Counted from the first letter of the stretch, positions 14,213-22,125 are shown. The stretch: 32,767 nt of DNA from CAZBQC01 sp964494015 (GCA_964494015.1 CAZBQC010000003.1:1-32767); one strand, 5' to 3'. Numbers and translations are program-made. The notes: generated by a model from the letters alone, not told the origin.

Positions 14213-14905
14213 ATGGAAAAGATTATTATTTTTCTGGTTCGTTATAAAGTTAAATTAATTGTTACAGCTATTATTATTTTATTATCAATCATTGGGGTAT
14301 TAGGTTTCTTGTTGTTTGAAAATAATCAGCGAGAAATTGAGAAAGTAGATGAATCCTTGGTTTTAAAGGAAGAAAAAGAAGAAAAGGTAGGAGAGGAGGT
14401 AGTAGTTAAAAAATATCTCATCGATATAAAAGGAGCAGTCAAAAATCCGGGAGTATATTCCATTATCGAGGGAAGCAGTGTCATCGATGTCATCAAAGTA
14501 GCAGGAGGTCTCAAGGCTGAAGCTGATACGAAAGTTCTTAATTTAAGTAAAAGGGTTTTTGATGAGATGGTGATCGTCGTCTATACTAAAGAGGAAGTGA
14601 ATAATTTTGTAAAGATCAAGGAAGAAGAAGAGATTAAGGTCGAAAAGTGTCAGGCTGAAGAGACAGTTAAAAATGATGCTTGTATCGATAACTCTGAAGA
14701 AAAGACCGATGCAGCAAAAATTAATATTAATACAGCTACTTTAGAGGAATTAATGACTCTAACTGGGATTGGTGAAAGTAAAGCCGGAGATATTATTGCT
14801 TATCGAGAAAGTAATGGACTATTTGTAAAAATTGAAGACATTATGAATGTCAGTGGGATTGGAGCTAGTACCTTTGCTAAGATTAAGGAAAATATTACTG
14901 TTTAA
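14213..14905 (+). CDS. comEA: ComEA, DNA-uptake DNA-binding protein
   Basis: Membrane-anchored receptor that binds incoming DNA during transformation. One membrane segment lies at residues about 14-36; a charged linker follows; a SLBB domain (LIDIKGAVKNPGVYSIIEGS) is in the middle; and the C-terminal helix-hairpin-helix domain has ININTATLEELMTLTGIGESKA and NVSGIGASTFAKIK. 230 aa is standard. The next gene is comEC, whose frame opens within the last 59 bases of comEA. Confidence 0.94.
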   Translation: MEKIIIFLVRYKVKLIVTAIIILLSIIGVLGFLLFENNQREIEKVDESLVLKEEKEEKVGEEVVVKKYLIDIKGAVKNPGVYSIIEGSSVIDVIKVAGGLKAEADTKVLNLSKRVFDEMVIVVYTKEEVNNFVKIKEEEEIKVEKCQAEETVKNDACIDNSEEKTDAAKININTATLEELMTLTGIGESKAGDIIAYRESNGLFVKIEDIMNVSGIGASTFAKIKENITV

Positions 14906-16949
14906 TTATCCTTTCTATTTAATTTTAAGTATGGCTTTAATCTATACTTTTATGGTTACAAAAGTTATGGTTTATACAAGTAAATATCAAGAAACTGATC
15001 AAGAGTTTACCTGTCGTATCAAAGGGATTACCAAAGAAGATTTTGGGCTAAAGCTAGATTTATTTTGTTTGGAGAAGATGATCGGGAACCTTTATTACGA
15101 AGAGCAAGATGATATTGATAAATTTGTCAAGAAATATCAAATCGAAGACCAGATATCCATTAAGGGAAAGTTATCAGTTCCTCAAAATAATACGATTCCT
15201 AATTTATTTAATTATCGAAAATATTTATTTTATAATCAAATTTATTATCTTCTTGAAATTGAAGAAGTAAAATTAGTGGCTAAAAACAAAAATATCTTTT
15301 ATCAGATGAAAAATTATCTTCTTTCAAAAACAGATGATTCTAGTGTTGCAGGACCTTATTTAAAGGCCTTTGTTTTGGGAGATATGTCAAGCTTAAAAAA
15401 AGAAGTAAAAGATAGTTATCAAAGTAATGGTATCAGTCATTTACTTGCCGTAAGTGGTATGCAGATCTCGATTTTTGCTTTTCTTATCTTAGGTTTTTTA
15501 AAAAAAATTAAGGTATCTGAAAAAAAACGTTATTTCATTTGTCTATTATTTTTACTCTTTTATCTTTTCTTAACTAACGGCTCACCATCGATTTTAAGAG
15601 CCAGTCTTTTTTTCTTTCTTTTAACCATCAATAAAGTTTATTACTTTTATATCAAGACCCTTAATTTGTTTTTTTTAACTCTAGCTCTATCCCTTTTCTA
15701 TCATCCTTTTTTAATTTATAACTTGGGTTTTTTATATTCCTTTATAATCAGTTTTTATCTCATTCTTTTCAGTGATAAATTAGGTAGTAAGAATTATCTT
15801 TGGTCATTATTCAAAGTCTCGCTTTTATCGTTTATTGTCAGTCTGCCGATTACGATTTTCAACAACTTTTCGATCAATATCCTGGGAGTTTTCTATAACT
15901 TGTTTTTTGTTCCTTTCGTCAATATCATTGTTTTTCCATTGAGTTTAATAACTTTATGCTTGCCGTTTTTAAGACCTCTTTTTATCTTCTTCATTAATTT
16001 GTTAGAAGGTTCATCCTTATTTTTAAGTAAAATTAAAGTTGGTACTTTGATCTTTTGTCGACCATCATTATTAATTGTTTTACTTTATTATGTAATTATT
16101 ACAGTCACTGTTTACTTGGTAACGAAAAGAAAATATTATGGTTTGATATTTTTGATGACGATCTTTTTCTGTCATTATCACTATAACGATTTTTTTAAGA
16201 AGAGTTACCTCATCATGATCGATGTTGGACAGGGAGATTCACTGCTTCTTTTTTCTAACAGTCAAACAGTTTTAATCGATACTGGCGGGAATTACCATTA
16301 TCATCTTACCGATCGAACTATTTATTTACTTAAGTCATTAGGAATTAAACATCTTGATTACCTGTTTTTGACGCATGGAGATTATGATCACTTAGGAGAT
16401 GCGATCAATCTCATTAATAATTTTCCAGTCAAAAAGGTTTATTTTAATCAAAATCAACTTAATGATTTAGAGTTAAAAGTAATCCAAGTCTTAAAAGATA
16501 GACAGATTTCTTATTCCATTTCCAAGAGTGAGGAAATGTTTAAATTTGGCGCTATGGAAATGTTCTTATTAGGTCAAAATTTAGGAGAGGAAAATGATAG
16601 CAGTTTGGTTTTACTGGTGAAAATATTTAAAACTAGTCTTTTACTGATGGGGGACGCTTCAGAAAAGACAGAACAAGTTATTTTAAGTAAATATTATTTA
16701 GGTCAAGTTGACATCATCAAACTTGGTCACCATGGCAGTAAAACTAGTACTACTTTAGAATTATTAAGAACAACTAAACCTAAAATGGCCCTTATTTCAG
16801 TTGGACGGAACAACTTATATCGTCATCCTAGTCAAGAAGTAATGACTAGACTTGACGATTACGACATTGAGCCGTATCTAACTAGTCGGGATGGCAGCAT
16901 TAAAATTATTTTTGAAAAAAAGTTAACCATTTTAAAATATCCAGCATAA
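14847..16949 (+). CDS. comEC: ComEC/Rec2 DNA-uptake channel protein
   Basis: Carries single-stranded DNA across the membrane. It has an N-terminal soluble segment; the competence domain with LKAFVLGDMSSLKKEVKDSY and ISHLLAVSGMQISIFAF; many membrane helices; and a C-terminal metallo-beta-lactamase-like domain with DVGQGDSLLLF, LIDTGGN, LTHGDYDHLGD, and KLGHHGSKTS. Around 700 aa is normal. The start is uncertain: ATG 14847 gives a 59-bp overlap with comEA and lacks a ribosome site; a CTG at 14898 has AAGGA 8 bases upstream and begins closer to the first helix. Confidence 0.93.
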   Translation: MSVGLELVPLLRLRKILLFNYPFYLILSMALIYTFMVTKVMVYTSKYQETDQEFTCRIKGITKEDFGLKLDLFCLEKMIGNLYYEEQDDIDKFVKKYQIEDQISIKGKLSVPQNNTIPNLFNYRKYLFYNQIYYLLEIEEVKLVAKNKNIFYQMKNYLLSKTDDSSVAGPYLKAFVLGDMSSLKKEVKDSYQSNGISHLLAVSGMQISIFAFLILGFLKKIKVSEKKRYFICLLFLLFYLFLTNGSPSILRASLFFFLLTINKVYYFYIKTLNLFFLTLALSLFYHPFLIYNLGFLYSFIISFYLILFSDKLGSKNYLWSLFKVSLLSFIVSLPITIFNNFSINILGVFYNLFFVPFVNIIVFPLSLITLCLPFLRPLFIFFINLLEGSSLFLSKIKVGTLIFCRPSLLIVLLYYVIITVTVYLVTKRKYYGLIFLMTIFFCHYHYNDFFKKSYLIMIDVGQGDSLLLFSNSQTVLIDTGGNYHYHLTDRTIYLLKSLGIKHLDYLFLTHGDYDHLGDAINLINNFPVKKVYFNQNQLNDLELKVIQVLKDRQISYSISKSEEMFKFGAMEMFLLGQNLGEENDSSLVLLVKIFKTSLLLMGDASEKTEQVILSKYYLGQVDIIKLGHHGSKTSTTLELLRTTKPKMALISVGRNNLYRHPSQEVMTRLDDYDIEPYLTSRDGSIKIIFEKKLTILKYPA

Positions 16950-16958
16950 TATATGGTG

Positions 16959-16977
16959 ACGCTTAGATGCTAAGCGT
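16959..16977 (+). terminator. Perfect hairpin after comEC
   Basis: ACGCTTAG-ATG-CTAAGCGT, an 8-bp perfect stem with 3-nt loop and short T-rich tail, just before a second, stronger terminator. Confidence 0.55.
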
Positions 16978-16987
16978 TTATATAGAT

Positions 16988-17017
16988 GGAAGAAATAGTC
17001 GATATTTCTTCCTTTTA
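16988..17017 (+). terminator. Intrinsic terminator after comEC
   Basis: GGAAGAAA (16988-16995), 9-nt loop, TTTCTTCC (17005-17012), then TTTTA. It ends the comEA-comEC unit. Confidence 0.75.
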
Positions 17018-17019
17018 TC

Positions 17020-17049
17020 TTGACATAAAAACCTGATTAGTGGTAATCT
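17020..17049 (+). promoter_or_regulatory. Promoter of the BIG2-domain gene
   Basis: Perfect TTGACA (17020-17025), an 18-bp spacer, and TAATCT (17044-17049) with a TG extension. It starts three bases after the comEC terminator tail. Confidence 0.58.
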
Positions 17050-17077
17050 ATTATTAGAATAAAGAGAAGAGGTCATT

Positions 17078-17767
17078 ATGAAGTTAAAATCGAAAAAAAA
17101 GAAAAAAGTTATCAGTAAAAAATTCCGCCTTCAAAAGGCAACTATTGCGAAAGTAGCTTTATTACTAGGCTTGGCGCTGATAGTTTTCTATATGGCTTTT
17201 TACGGAATCTATAATTTGGGGATCGTTAAAAGAGTCGAAAAGATTACCATTAGTAGTGAGACTGTCGGTATCAAAGTTGGAGCGAAGTATCAATTATCAG
17301 TCAGTGTTTATCCTAGTGATTCAGCTAGCAAGGCAGTCAACTTTAAAAGTAGTGATGAGAAAGTTGCGAAAGTAAATCATCAGGGTGTTGTGACGGCTTT
17401 AAAAAAAGGTACAGCTCTAATTACGGCTACCAGTTTAAATAATAAAAAAGTTACCGATAGTGTTAATATTGAGGTCGGTACTGAAGAAGTAGAATTAAAA
17501 AAGATTTTGCTGAATCAAAGTAATATTTTCCTTCAACTAGGTTATAAATATCTGATTGAAACAAACTTTGAGCCATCTGATAGCAACAACCTTGAATTAA
17601 AATATACAAGTAGCAATGAAGATGTTGCCACGATCGATGAATTTGGTTTTGTCAAAGGTAAAACCATTGGCAAAACGACAATAACTGTCACTGATGAAAA
17701 AACGGGTATTACTGAAAAATGTCAGGTTGTAGTTTTAAGTAGTGGCGGAGAAACAGGCAATAGTTAA
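17078..17767 (+). CDS. Membrane-anchored surface protein with two BIG2 (bacterial Ig-like) domains
   Basis: A Lys-rich cytoplasmic N-terminus (KLKSKKKKKVISKKFRL) leads to one membrane helix (VALLLGLALIVFYMAFYGIY). Then come two Ig-like group 2 domains: residues about 55-130 (ISSETVGIKVGAKYQLSVSV, GVVTALKKGTALITATS) and 137-220 (ILLNQSNIFLQLGYKYLI, FGFVKGKTIGKTTITVTD). Such domains are stalks or adhesive modules outside the cell. No catalytic domain is seen. It opens a three-gene surface cluster. Confidence 0.85.
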   Translation: MKLKSKKKKKVISKKFRLQKATIAKVALLLGLALIVFYMAFYGIYNLGIVKRVEKITISSETVGIKVGAKYQLSVSVYPSDSASKAVNFKSSDEKVAKVNHQGVVTALKKGTALITATSLNNKKVTDSVNIEVGTEEVELKKILLNQSNIFLQLGYKYLIETNFEPSDSNNLELKYTSSNEDVATIDEFGFVKGKTIGKTTITVTDEKTGITEKCQVVVLSSGGETGNS

Positions 17768-17770
17768 TTT

Positions 17771-17806
17771 AAAAAAAGCAAATATTTTAGTATATTTCTT
17801 TTTTTT
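17771..17806 (+). terminator. A/U-rich terminator
   Basis: AAAAAAAG and AAATAT pair with ATATTT and CTTTTTTT around loop TTTAGT, with one bulged C. It is weak in GC but has a long T tail. Confidence 0.5.
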
Positions 17807-17835
17807 ATGTCAAAAATATGATTGGAGGGATAAAA

Positions 17836-18372
17836 ATGAAAAAAATCTTCTTATTGATAATATCTTTATTTTTTATGACAGGGTGCGAATTATTAATGAA
17901 CAATCCTACTAAAAGAGTAGAGGAGTTTTTAGGTACATACAAAACACTCGATAATAAGGTGATAACTCAATTAGATAATACTTTGGAAAGTAATATCGAA
18001 TTGACGGCCAGTCAAAAAACTGATTATAAAGAATTAATGAAGAAACAGTATCAAAATTTAGCTTATGAAATAAAAAAAGAAACGATCGATGGCAATACGG
18101 CAGCAGTCGAAGTCGAAATTGAAGTTTTTGATTATAATAAAGCGATCGATGCTGCTGAGCAATATTTAGCTAATAATGAAAGTCAATTTTTGACTGATGG
18201 TAATCTGGATGAAGGAAAATATAAGGATTATGAAATTGAGCAAATGAAAAAAATGACTGAGCGAATCAAATATACTCTTACTTTAACCCTTACTAAAGAT
18301 AATAGTAAGTGGATACTTGATGATATTACGGAAATAGAAAGACAGAAAATTCACGGTTTGTATTCGTCTTAA
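17836..18372 (+). CDS. Hypothetical lipoprotein
   Basis: ATG 17836 is used: an ATG at 17818 precedes the GGAGGG ribosome site (17822-17827) and so cannot be the start. The signal MKKIFLLIISLFFMTGC is a clear lipoprotein signal with Cys at 17. The mature part of about 160 aa is helical and charged, with NPTKRVEEFLGTYKTLDN and DNSKWILDDI near the ends, recalling DUF4878/NTF2-like small lipoproteins (a domain that ends with W-x-[IL]-D-D). That family link is tentative. Membrane-attached, outer face; function unknown. Confidence 0.75.
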   Translation: MKKIFLLIISLFFMTGCELLMNNPTKRVEEFLGTYKTLDNKVITQLDNTLESNIELTASQKTDYKELMKKQYQNLAYEIKKETIDGNTAAVEVEIEVFDYNKAIDAAEQYLANNESQFLTDGNLDEGKYKDYEIEQMKKMTERIKYTLTLTLTKDNSKWILDDITEIERQKIHGLYSS

Positions 18373-18392
18373 TCTGTCAATTGGTTTTTACT

Positions 18393-18420
18393 AAAAAGTA
18401 ATAATAATTTACTTTTTTTT
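18393..18420 (+). terminator. Intrinsic terminator after the lipoprotein
   Basis: AAAAAGTAA (18393-18401), 7-nt loop, TTACTTTTT (18409-18417), and further T. Confidence 0.68.
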
Positions 18421-18429
18421 AATTTGGTG

Positions 18430-18473
18430 ATATAGTGTAGTTATAATAAGGTATGTTCTAAACTATACTATAT
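18430..18473 (+). promoter_or_regulatory. Operator-like inverted repeat flanking the -10 of the cadherin-like gene
   Basis: ATATAGTGTAGTT (18430-18442) and AACTATACTATAT (18461-18473) are inverted copies with a single non-Watson-Crick pair; the 18-nt spacer holds TATAAT (18442-18447). It could bind a dimeric regulator over the promoter or form a 5'-leader hairpin. The ribosome site GAGGAGGG and ATG 18490 follow. Confidence 0.45.
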
Positions 18474-18489
18474 TATATGAGGAGGGTAA

Positions 18490-20316
18490 ATGAAAAAGAT
18501 ATTTTATTCGTTGCTTTTAGCTCTTTGTTTTTTACCATTTTATGTTAAGGCTGATGAAGCTACTATAACACTTACTTGTGCTTCTGATGAACTAGAGCAA
18601 GGTGAGAATTTTGCCTGTGCTGTCAATCTTTCGTCACCACAGGTTGTAACTAGAGTTTCGGCAACTATTGTTTTTGATCCCGATGATGCTGTCGAATATG
18701 GAACAACGGCAACTAATGGGTTGACCGGCAGTGTTTTGGTGTTAACGGCGGATTTGCCCGAAGGGTTATCTGAAACTGTACCAATTACGACTATCTATTT
18801 AAAGATAAAAGATACAGCTGAAATGTCGACTGGAAGTACTCCCAATGTCACGATTACACTAGATGAAATCGAAATTGAAACTGGGACTCCGGCAACATTT
18901 GGTATTGCCGATGTTTCTGATGCGGTCAGAGTTATGTCAAATAACAATTCTTTAGCGACTTTAGTTGTTGGTGGAACTAATATTCCGATAACTGTCGAAA
19001 CAAGCTATTCGCATACTTTAGGAACAGACGTCTCAAGTGTTACTGTCGTAACAACTAAAGGACATCCTGAACAGGTCGTGACGATGAAATTTAAAGGCTC
19101 AACTGTGTCAGGAACAACTGTTTCAGGACTAGAGTATGGCAATAATGCTGTTACTATCGAAGTTGATCCAGAGGTCGGAACGAAAAAAACTTACACTTTG
19201 ACGATTAATCGTCCGGATGGTCGAAGTACAATCAATACTCTTAGCGCTTTGACGATCGAGAGCCCCAGTAAGAATTATCCGATTACTTTCGCATCCGAGA
19301 CAACTTCGTATACAGTAAATGTTAGTGGTGAAGTGTCAGCTGTGACAATTAATGCTACCAAGACTGACACTAAAGCCAAATTTTCAACGGGTTTTGGTCC
19401 TGGTATCAAAAGTATCGATTACGGTAAAAATACCTTCTTATTAAAAGTTGAATCAGAAAAAGGGACAGTTAAAACTTACACCATTGTTATCAATCGAGCG
19501 GATAACCGAAGTACCAATACGTACTTAAAAAGCTTAGAGTTAAGTAATGGCAGTTTAACTTTCGATAAAGAAGTTTTAACCTATACTTTGACTGTTCCTT
19601 ATACTGTTACTAATATTACTGTTGCTCAGGAAGCGGAAGATACTAAATCAACCGTTACCATAACTGGTGGAAAAGATTTAGTAGTTGGAGAAAACCTTAT
19701 TACAGTCAAGGTAACGGCTGAAAACGGCATGACTGCTGAATATAAAATAACTGTCATGAGACAAGCTGAGGAAGCTCCTTTACCATCCAGCAACAAATAT
19801 TTATCCAAGTTAACTGTCGATGGTTATGAGTTTGATTTTAGTAAAACTTTATATAGTTATACTTTGACAATTAATAGTAAAGATAAGAGTTTAAGTATTA
19901 CGACCTCGACCGAAGATTCCAAAGCCAGTTACCGTATTTTAAATAATGAAAATCTAGTCGATGGCAGTCAAGTAAAAATTAGGGTCACCGCTGAAGACGG
20001 AACCACTCAGGATTATATATTGAATATCAAGGTCAAAAATACACTGGACTTAACATTGCTAATCGCAATTGGAGTACTAGGTTTAGGAATAATAGTTTTA
20101 GTAATAGTTCTTATTATAAAGGGTAGAGGTAACAAAAAACATCCTGATAAAGGAATGATTACTAGCAGTACCGTTATTAATCGAGAGAATTATAATGCCA
20201 ATACAAACAATGCTAATTTCAACTATCAAAAAGAAGAGATTCAGCTTTTAGATGACAAAGATAATCAAGTTAGTACCGATCAAAAAATAACTTTCAGCAG
20301 CAGGAATAATCAATAA
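18490..20316 (+). CDS. Surface protein with cohesin-like domain and cadherin-like beta-sandwich repeats
   Basis: Signal peptide (MKKIFYSLLLALCFLPFYVKA). Residues about 25-140 look like a cohesin-type beta sandwich (LTCASDELEQGENFACAVNL, RVSATIVFDP). Then come four cadherin-like beta-sandwich repeats (PF12733 type), each opening with a motif such as YLKSLELSNG or YLSKLTVDGYEF and closing with YTLTINR, YTIVINR, YKITVMR or YILNIKV. A C-terminal membrane helix (LLIAIGVLGLGIIVLVIVLI) is followed by a basic stop and a cytoplasmic tail of about 65 residues. It is therefore anchored by its C-terminus, not by sortase. The repeats suggest an extended stalk; ligand unknown. Confidence 0.85.
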   Translation: MKKIFYSLLLALCFLPFYVKADEATITLTCASDELEQGENFACAVNLSSPQVVTRVSATIVFDPDDAVEYGTTATNGLTGSVLVLTADLPEGLSETVPITTIYLKIKDTAEMSTGSTPNVTITLDEIEIETGTPATFGIADVSDAVRVMSNNNSLATLVVGGTNIPITVETSYSHTLGTDVSSVTVVTTKGHPEQVVTMKFKGSTVSGTTVSGLEYGNNAVTIEVDPEVGTKKTYTLTINRPDGRSTINTLSALTIESPSKNYPITFASETTSYTVNVSGEVSAVTINATKTDTKAKFSTGFGPGIKSIDYGKNTFLLKVESEKGTVKTYTIVINRADNRSTNTYLKSLELSNGSLTFDKEVLTYTLTVPYTVTNITVAQEAEDTKSTVTITGGKDLVVGENLITVKVTAENGMTAEYKITVMRQAEEAPLPSSNKYLSKLTVDGYEFDFSKTLYSYTLTINSKDKSLSITTSTEDSKASYRILNNENLVDGSQVKIRVTAEDGTTQDYILNIKVKNTLDLTLLIAIGVLGLGIIVLVIVLIIKGRGNKKHPDKGMITSSTVINRENYNANTNNANFNYQKEEIQLLDDKDNQVSTDQKITFSSRNNQ

Positions 20317-20324
20317 TTAGAACT

Positions 20325-20360
20325 AAAAAACGCCAAACAAAAAAGATGTCGGCGTTTTTT
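20325..20360. terminator. Bidirectional terminator between convergent genes
   Basis: AAAAAACGCC (20325-20334) pairs perfectly with GGCGTTTTTT (20351-20360); T tails result on both strands. It serves the cadherin-like gene (+) and ppa (-). Confidence 0.85.
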
Positions 20361-20365
20361 ATTGG

Positions 20366-20848
20366 CTAGACATCTTTTCTTTGATAAGCAGCTTCGAGGA
20401 CTTTTAGAGCTTCTTCCTTTGGATGAAAGTCAAAAACCTTAACTTCGATATTCTGTAACTGTTTATAGTTTTGAAAGAAGTTTTTAATTTCATTTAAAGT
20501 AGTTTCATGGATGTCACTGATGTCGTTGTGATAGTTATATCTTGGATCGACATTATTGACAGCAATGATTTTAGGATCTTGATTACCATTATCAATCGTG
20601 TCCAAGTAGCCGATTATTTTAGATTGAATAATACAGCCTGGGAAAGTAGCTTCAGATGTCAAGACTAAAATATCTAAGGGATCATTATCGCGAGCTCTAG
20701 TCTGATCGATAAAACCATATTCAGCTGGATAAGTCATCGAAGAGTACTGCACTCTGTCTAAACGAATTTTACCAGTCTTCTGATCAATCTCATATTTATT
20801 TTTGGTACCCATAGGTATTTCAATAACCGCATCGACAATATAATTCAT
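20366..20848 (-). CDS. ppa: Inorganic pyrophosphatase, family I
   Basis: Hydrolyses pyrophosphate to drive biosynthesis. The signature DNDPLDILVL holds the metal-binding Asp residues; upstream MEIPMGTKNKYEID is the EIPxGxxxKYE motif (with Met-Gly) and YGFIDQT is the YGxIxxT motif. 160 aa is usual for the soluble bacterial enzyme. The start has GGAGTTTG upstream. In Bacillus the pyrophosphatase is instead the unrelated family II (PpaC), so this is a lineage marker. Confidence 0.93.
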   Translation of the reverse strand: MNYIVDAVIEIPMGTKNKYEIDQKTGKIRLDRVQYSSMTYPAEYGFIDQTRARDNDPLDILVLTSEATFPGCIIQSKIIGYLDTIDNGNQDPKIIAVNNVDPRYNYHNDISDIHETTLNEIKNFFQNYKQLQNIEVKVFDFHPKEEALKVLEAAYQRKDV

Positions 20849-20871
20849 AAATCAAACTCCTATCATTTAAC

Positions 20872-20901
20872 ATCTTAACATATAATAATAAGGAAAAGCA
20901 A
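20872..20901 (-). promoter_or_regulatory. Predicted ppa promoter
   Basis: On the minus strand TTGCTT (20901-20896), an 18-bp spacer, and TAAGAT (20877-20872) with TG extension. Confidence 0.5.
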
Positions 20902-20917
20902 CTATTTGAGATTTTAT

Positions 20918-20946
20918 TTGACTTCGATCGCTATTTATGATATTAT
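20918..20946 (+). promoter_or_regulatory. Promoter of the rplU operon
   Basis: TTGACT (20918-20923), a 17-bp spacer, and TATTAT (20941-20946) with TG extension. The predicted start lies right at the L21 leader. Confidence 0.74.
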
Positions 20947-20952
20947 CTTTTT

Positions 20953-21040
20953 GTTTGAAGTCCTTATCTTCAAACCGCCTTGAAGAGGTTATAAACTATT
21001 GATTAGTACCTTTAGAGCGAGTCTTGATTAATTAGAGGAG
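20953..21040 (+). ncRNA. Ribosomal protein L21 leader
   Basis: The roughly 95-nt untranslated region between promoter and rplU starts with a 7-bp hairpin, TTTGAAG (20954-20960) with CTTCAAA (20968-20974), followed by a conserved-looking internal stretch and the GAGGAGG ribosome site. Position upstream of rplU-prp-rpmA is that of the L21 leader RNA family in Bacillota, thought to give autoregulation by ribosomal protein. The assignment rests mainly on position and hairpin; a covariance search would confirm it. Confidence 0.65.
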
Positions 21041-21046
21041 GAAAAA

Positions 21047-21349
21047 ATGAAAGCTGTTATTAAAACTGGTGGTAAGCAGTACTTAGTCGAAGAAGGAAGC
21101 ATTATCTATGTTGAAAAGTTAGATAATGAAGCTGACTCAACTGTTAAATTCGATGAAGTATTGATGCTTGACAATCAAGTTGGCAATCCTTATGTTAAAG
21201 GTGCTTCCGTTCTAGGTGTTGTCGTTAAACATGGCAAACAAAAGAAGTTAACTATTTTTACTTACAAGCCAAAGAAGAGTAGCACTAGACGTAAACAAGG
21301 TCATCGCCAACCATATACTAAAGTAGAAATTACTAAAATAAATGGGTAG
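21047..21349 (+). CDS. rplU: 50S ribosomal protein L21
   Basis: 100 aa with the L21 pattern: MKAVIKTGGKQYLVEEGS, then DEVLMLDNQVGNPYVKGASV, and the C-terminal basic signature YKPKKSSTRRKQGHRQPYTKV. First gene of rplU-prp-rpmA; prp follows after three bases. Confidence 0.97.
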   Translation: MKAVIKTGGKQYLVEEGSIIYVEKLDNEADSTVKFDEVLMLDNQVGNPYVKGASVLGVVVKHGKQKKLTIFTYKPKKSSTRRKQGHRQPYTKVEITKING

Positions 21350-21352
21350 TCA

Positions 21353-21673
21353 ATGATTAAAGTTAAGATCTTAAAAAAGAATAATTCGATCAGTAAGATT
21401 ACAATTAATGGTCATGCTGATTACGATTTAGTAGGTAAAGATATTGTCTGTAGTGCTGTGAGCAGTATTGTGATTACGACGATTAATGGAATCATTGAAA
21501 TTGATAGTGAGGCTATTAAATATTCGGAAAATCAGGATCAGTTAGAAATAGAAATATTGAAAAAAGATCTTGTTATCGATAAACTCATTGTCAACATGGT
21601 TAATTTATTAATGGAATTAAGTGAAAAGTATCCTAAAAATATAATGATAAAGGAAGGTGTTAGTAATGAATAA
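21353..21673 (+). CDS. prp: Ribosomal-processing cysteine protease Prp (YsxB)
   Basis: Removes the N-terminal extension of L27 before it joins the ribosome. The catalytic pair is His21 in NGHADYDLVGKDIVCSAVS and Cys33. 106 aa is typical. It overlaps rpmA by 8 bases, so enzyme and substrate are made together. Confidence 0.94.
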   Translation: MIKVKILKKNNSISKITINGHADYDLVGKDIVCSAVSSIVITTINGIIEIDSEAIKYSENQDQLEIEILKKDLVIDKLIVNMVNLLMELSEKYPKNIMIKEGVSNE

Positions 21674-21953
21674 ACTAATTTTAAATATCCAGTTATTTGC
21701 GCATAAAAAAGGCCAAGGATCAAGTACTAACGGTAGGGACTCAGCAGGACGCAGACTAGGTGCTAAAGCCAGTGATGGTGAAGTAGTTTCAGCCGGTAGC
21801 ATTATCTATCGTCAACGTGGAACCAAAGTTCATCCAGGAGTTAATGTGAGGCGTGGTAAAGATGATACTTTGTATACGACAATTACTGGGACAGTCAAAT
21901 TCGAAAAATCGAAAAAAAGTGGAACTCAAGCCAGTGTGTATACTGTAAAATAA
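21666..21953 (+). CDS. rpmA: 50S ribosomal protein L27 with cleavable leader
   Basis: Start at ATG 21666 (GGAAGGTG just upstream) gives MNKLILNIQLFAHKKGQG. The LNIQLF/AHKKG junction fits the known Prp cleavage site, leaving the mature Ala-His-Lys-Lys-Gly end that reaches the peptidyl-transferase centre. GSSTNGRDSAGRRLG, IIYRQRGTKVHPG and NVRRGKDDTL are L27 landmarks. An upstream start at 21657 is not credible. Confidence 0.97.
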   Translation: MNKLILNIQLFAHKKGQGSSTNGRDSAGRRLGAKASDGEVVSAGSIIYRQRGTKVHPGVNVRRGKDDTLYTTITGTVKFEKSKKSGTQASVYTVK

Positions 21954-21968
21954 TTGACATACATTGTA

Positions 21969-21999
21969 AAGTAGTAGTAATAAAATACTACTTTTTTTT
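21969..21999 (+). terminator. Intrinsic terminator of the rplU operon
   Basis: AAGTAGTA (21969-21976), 9-nt loop, TACTACTT (21986-21993), then T run. Confidence 0.82.
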
Positions 22000-22039
22000 A
22001 TTATTTTTGATAAAAGAGACAGGTTATTGAATATTTTTG

Positions 22040-22048
22040 TGATATAAT
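22040..22048 (+). promoter_or_regulatory. Extended -10 promoter of the micro-ORF
   Basis: TGaTATAAT, a perfect TATAAT with TG extension; the -35 (AGGTTA at 22021-22026 with 16 bp) is poor, as extended -10 promoters allow. Predicted start about 22055. Confidence 0.62.
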
Positions 22049-22080
22049 ATGATTGTAGAATAAAGAAGGGAGGTAAGAAT

Positions 22081-22107
22081 ATGTGGTTTTTTAGATGGTT
22101 CATGTAA
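22081..22107 (+). CDS. Candidate 8-codon micro-ORF (MWFFRWFM)
   Basis: ATG TGG TTT TTT AGA TGG TTC ATG TAA. GGGAGGT (22068-22074) lies 6 bases before the ATG, one of the best ribosome sites in the window. It is framed by an extended -10 promoter upstream and a perfect 12-bp terminator 20 bases downstream, so promoter, ribosome site, frame and terminator form a complete unit of about 110 nt with nothing else in it. The peptide has five aromatic residues and one Arg among eight. Options: a translated signalling, toxic or leader peptide, or a small RNA with a chance start. No family is recognised. The next gene downstream is a CPBP membrane protein under its own promoter. Confidence 0.5.
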   Translation: MWFFRWFM

Positions 22108-22125
22108 TTTAAACAATTTAACTAA

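Noticed and set aside
17818..17835. ATG at 17818 as lipoprotein start
   Set aside because: It lies upstream of the GGAGGG ribosome site and would put six extra residues before a perfect lipoprotein signal.
21657..21665. Upstream start for rpmA
   Set aside because: The conserved L27 leader begins at ATG 21666, which also has correct ribosome-site spacing.
21954..21983. TTGACA after rpmA as a promoter
   Set aside because: No matching -10 is found at 16-18 bp, and the region forms the operon terminator.
21789..22103. 104-codon minus-strand frame crossing the rpmA terminator and micro-ORF
   Set aside because: It is antisense to L27 and to a terminator, with low-complexity Leu/Ser/Ile content and no family resemblance.
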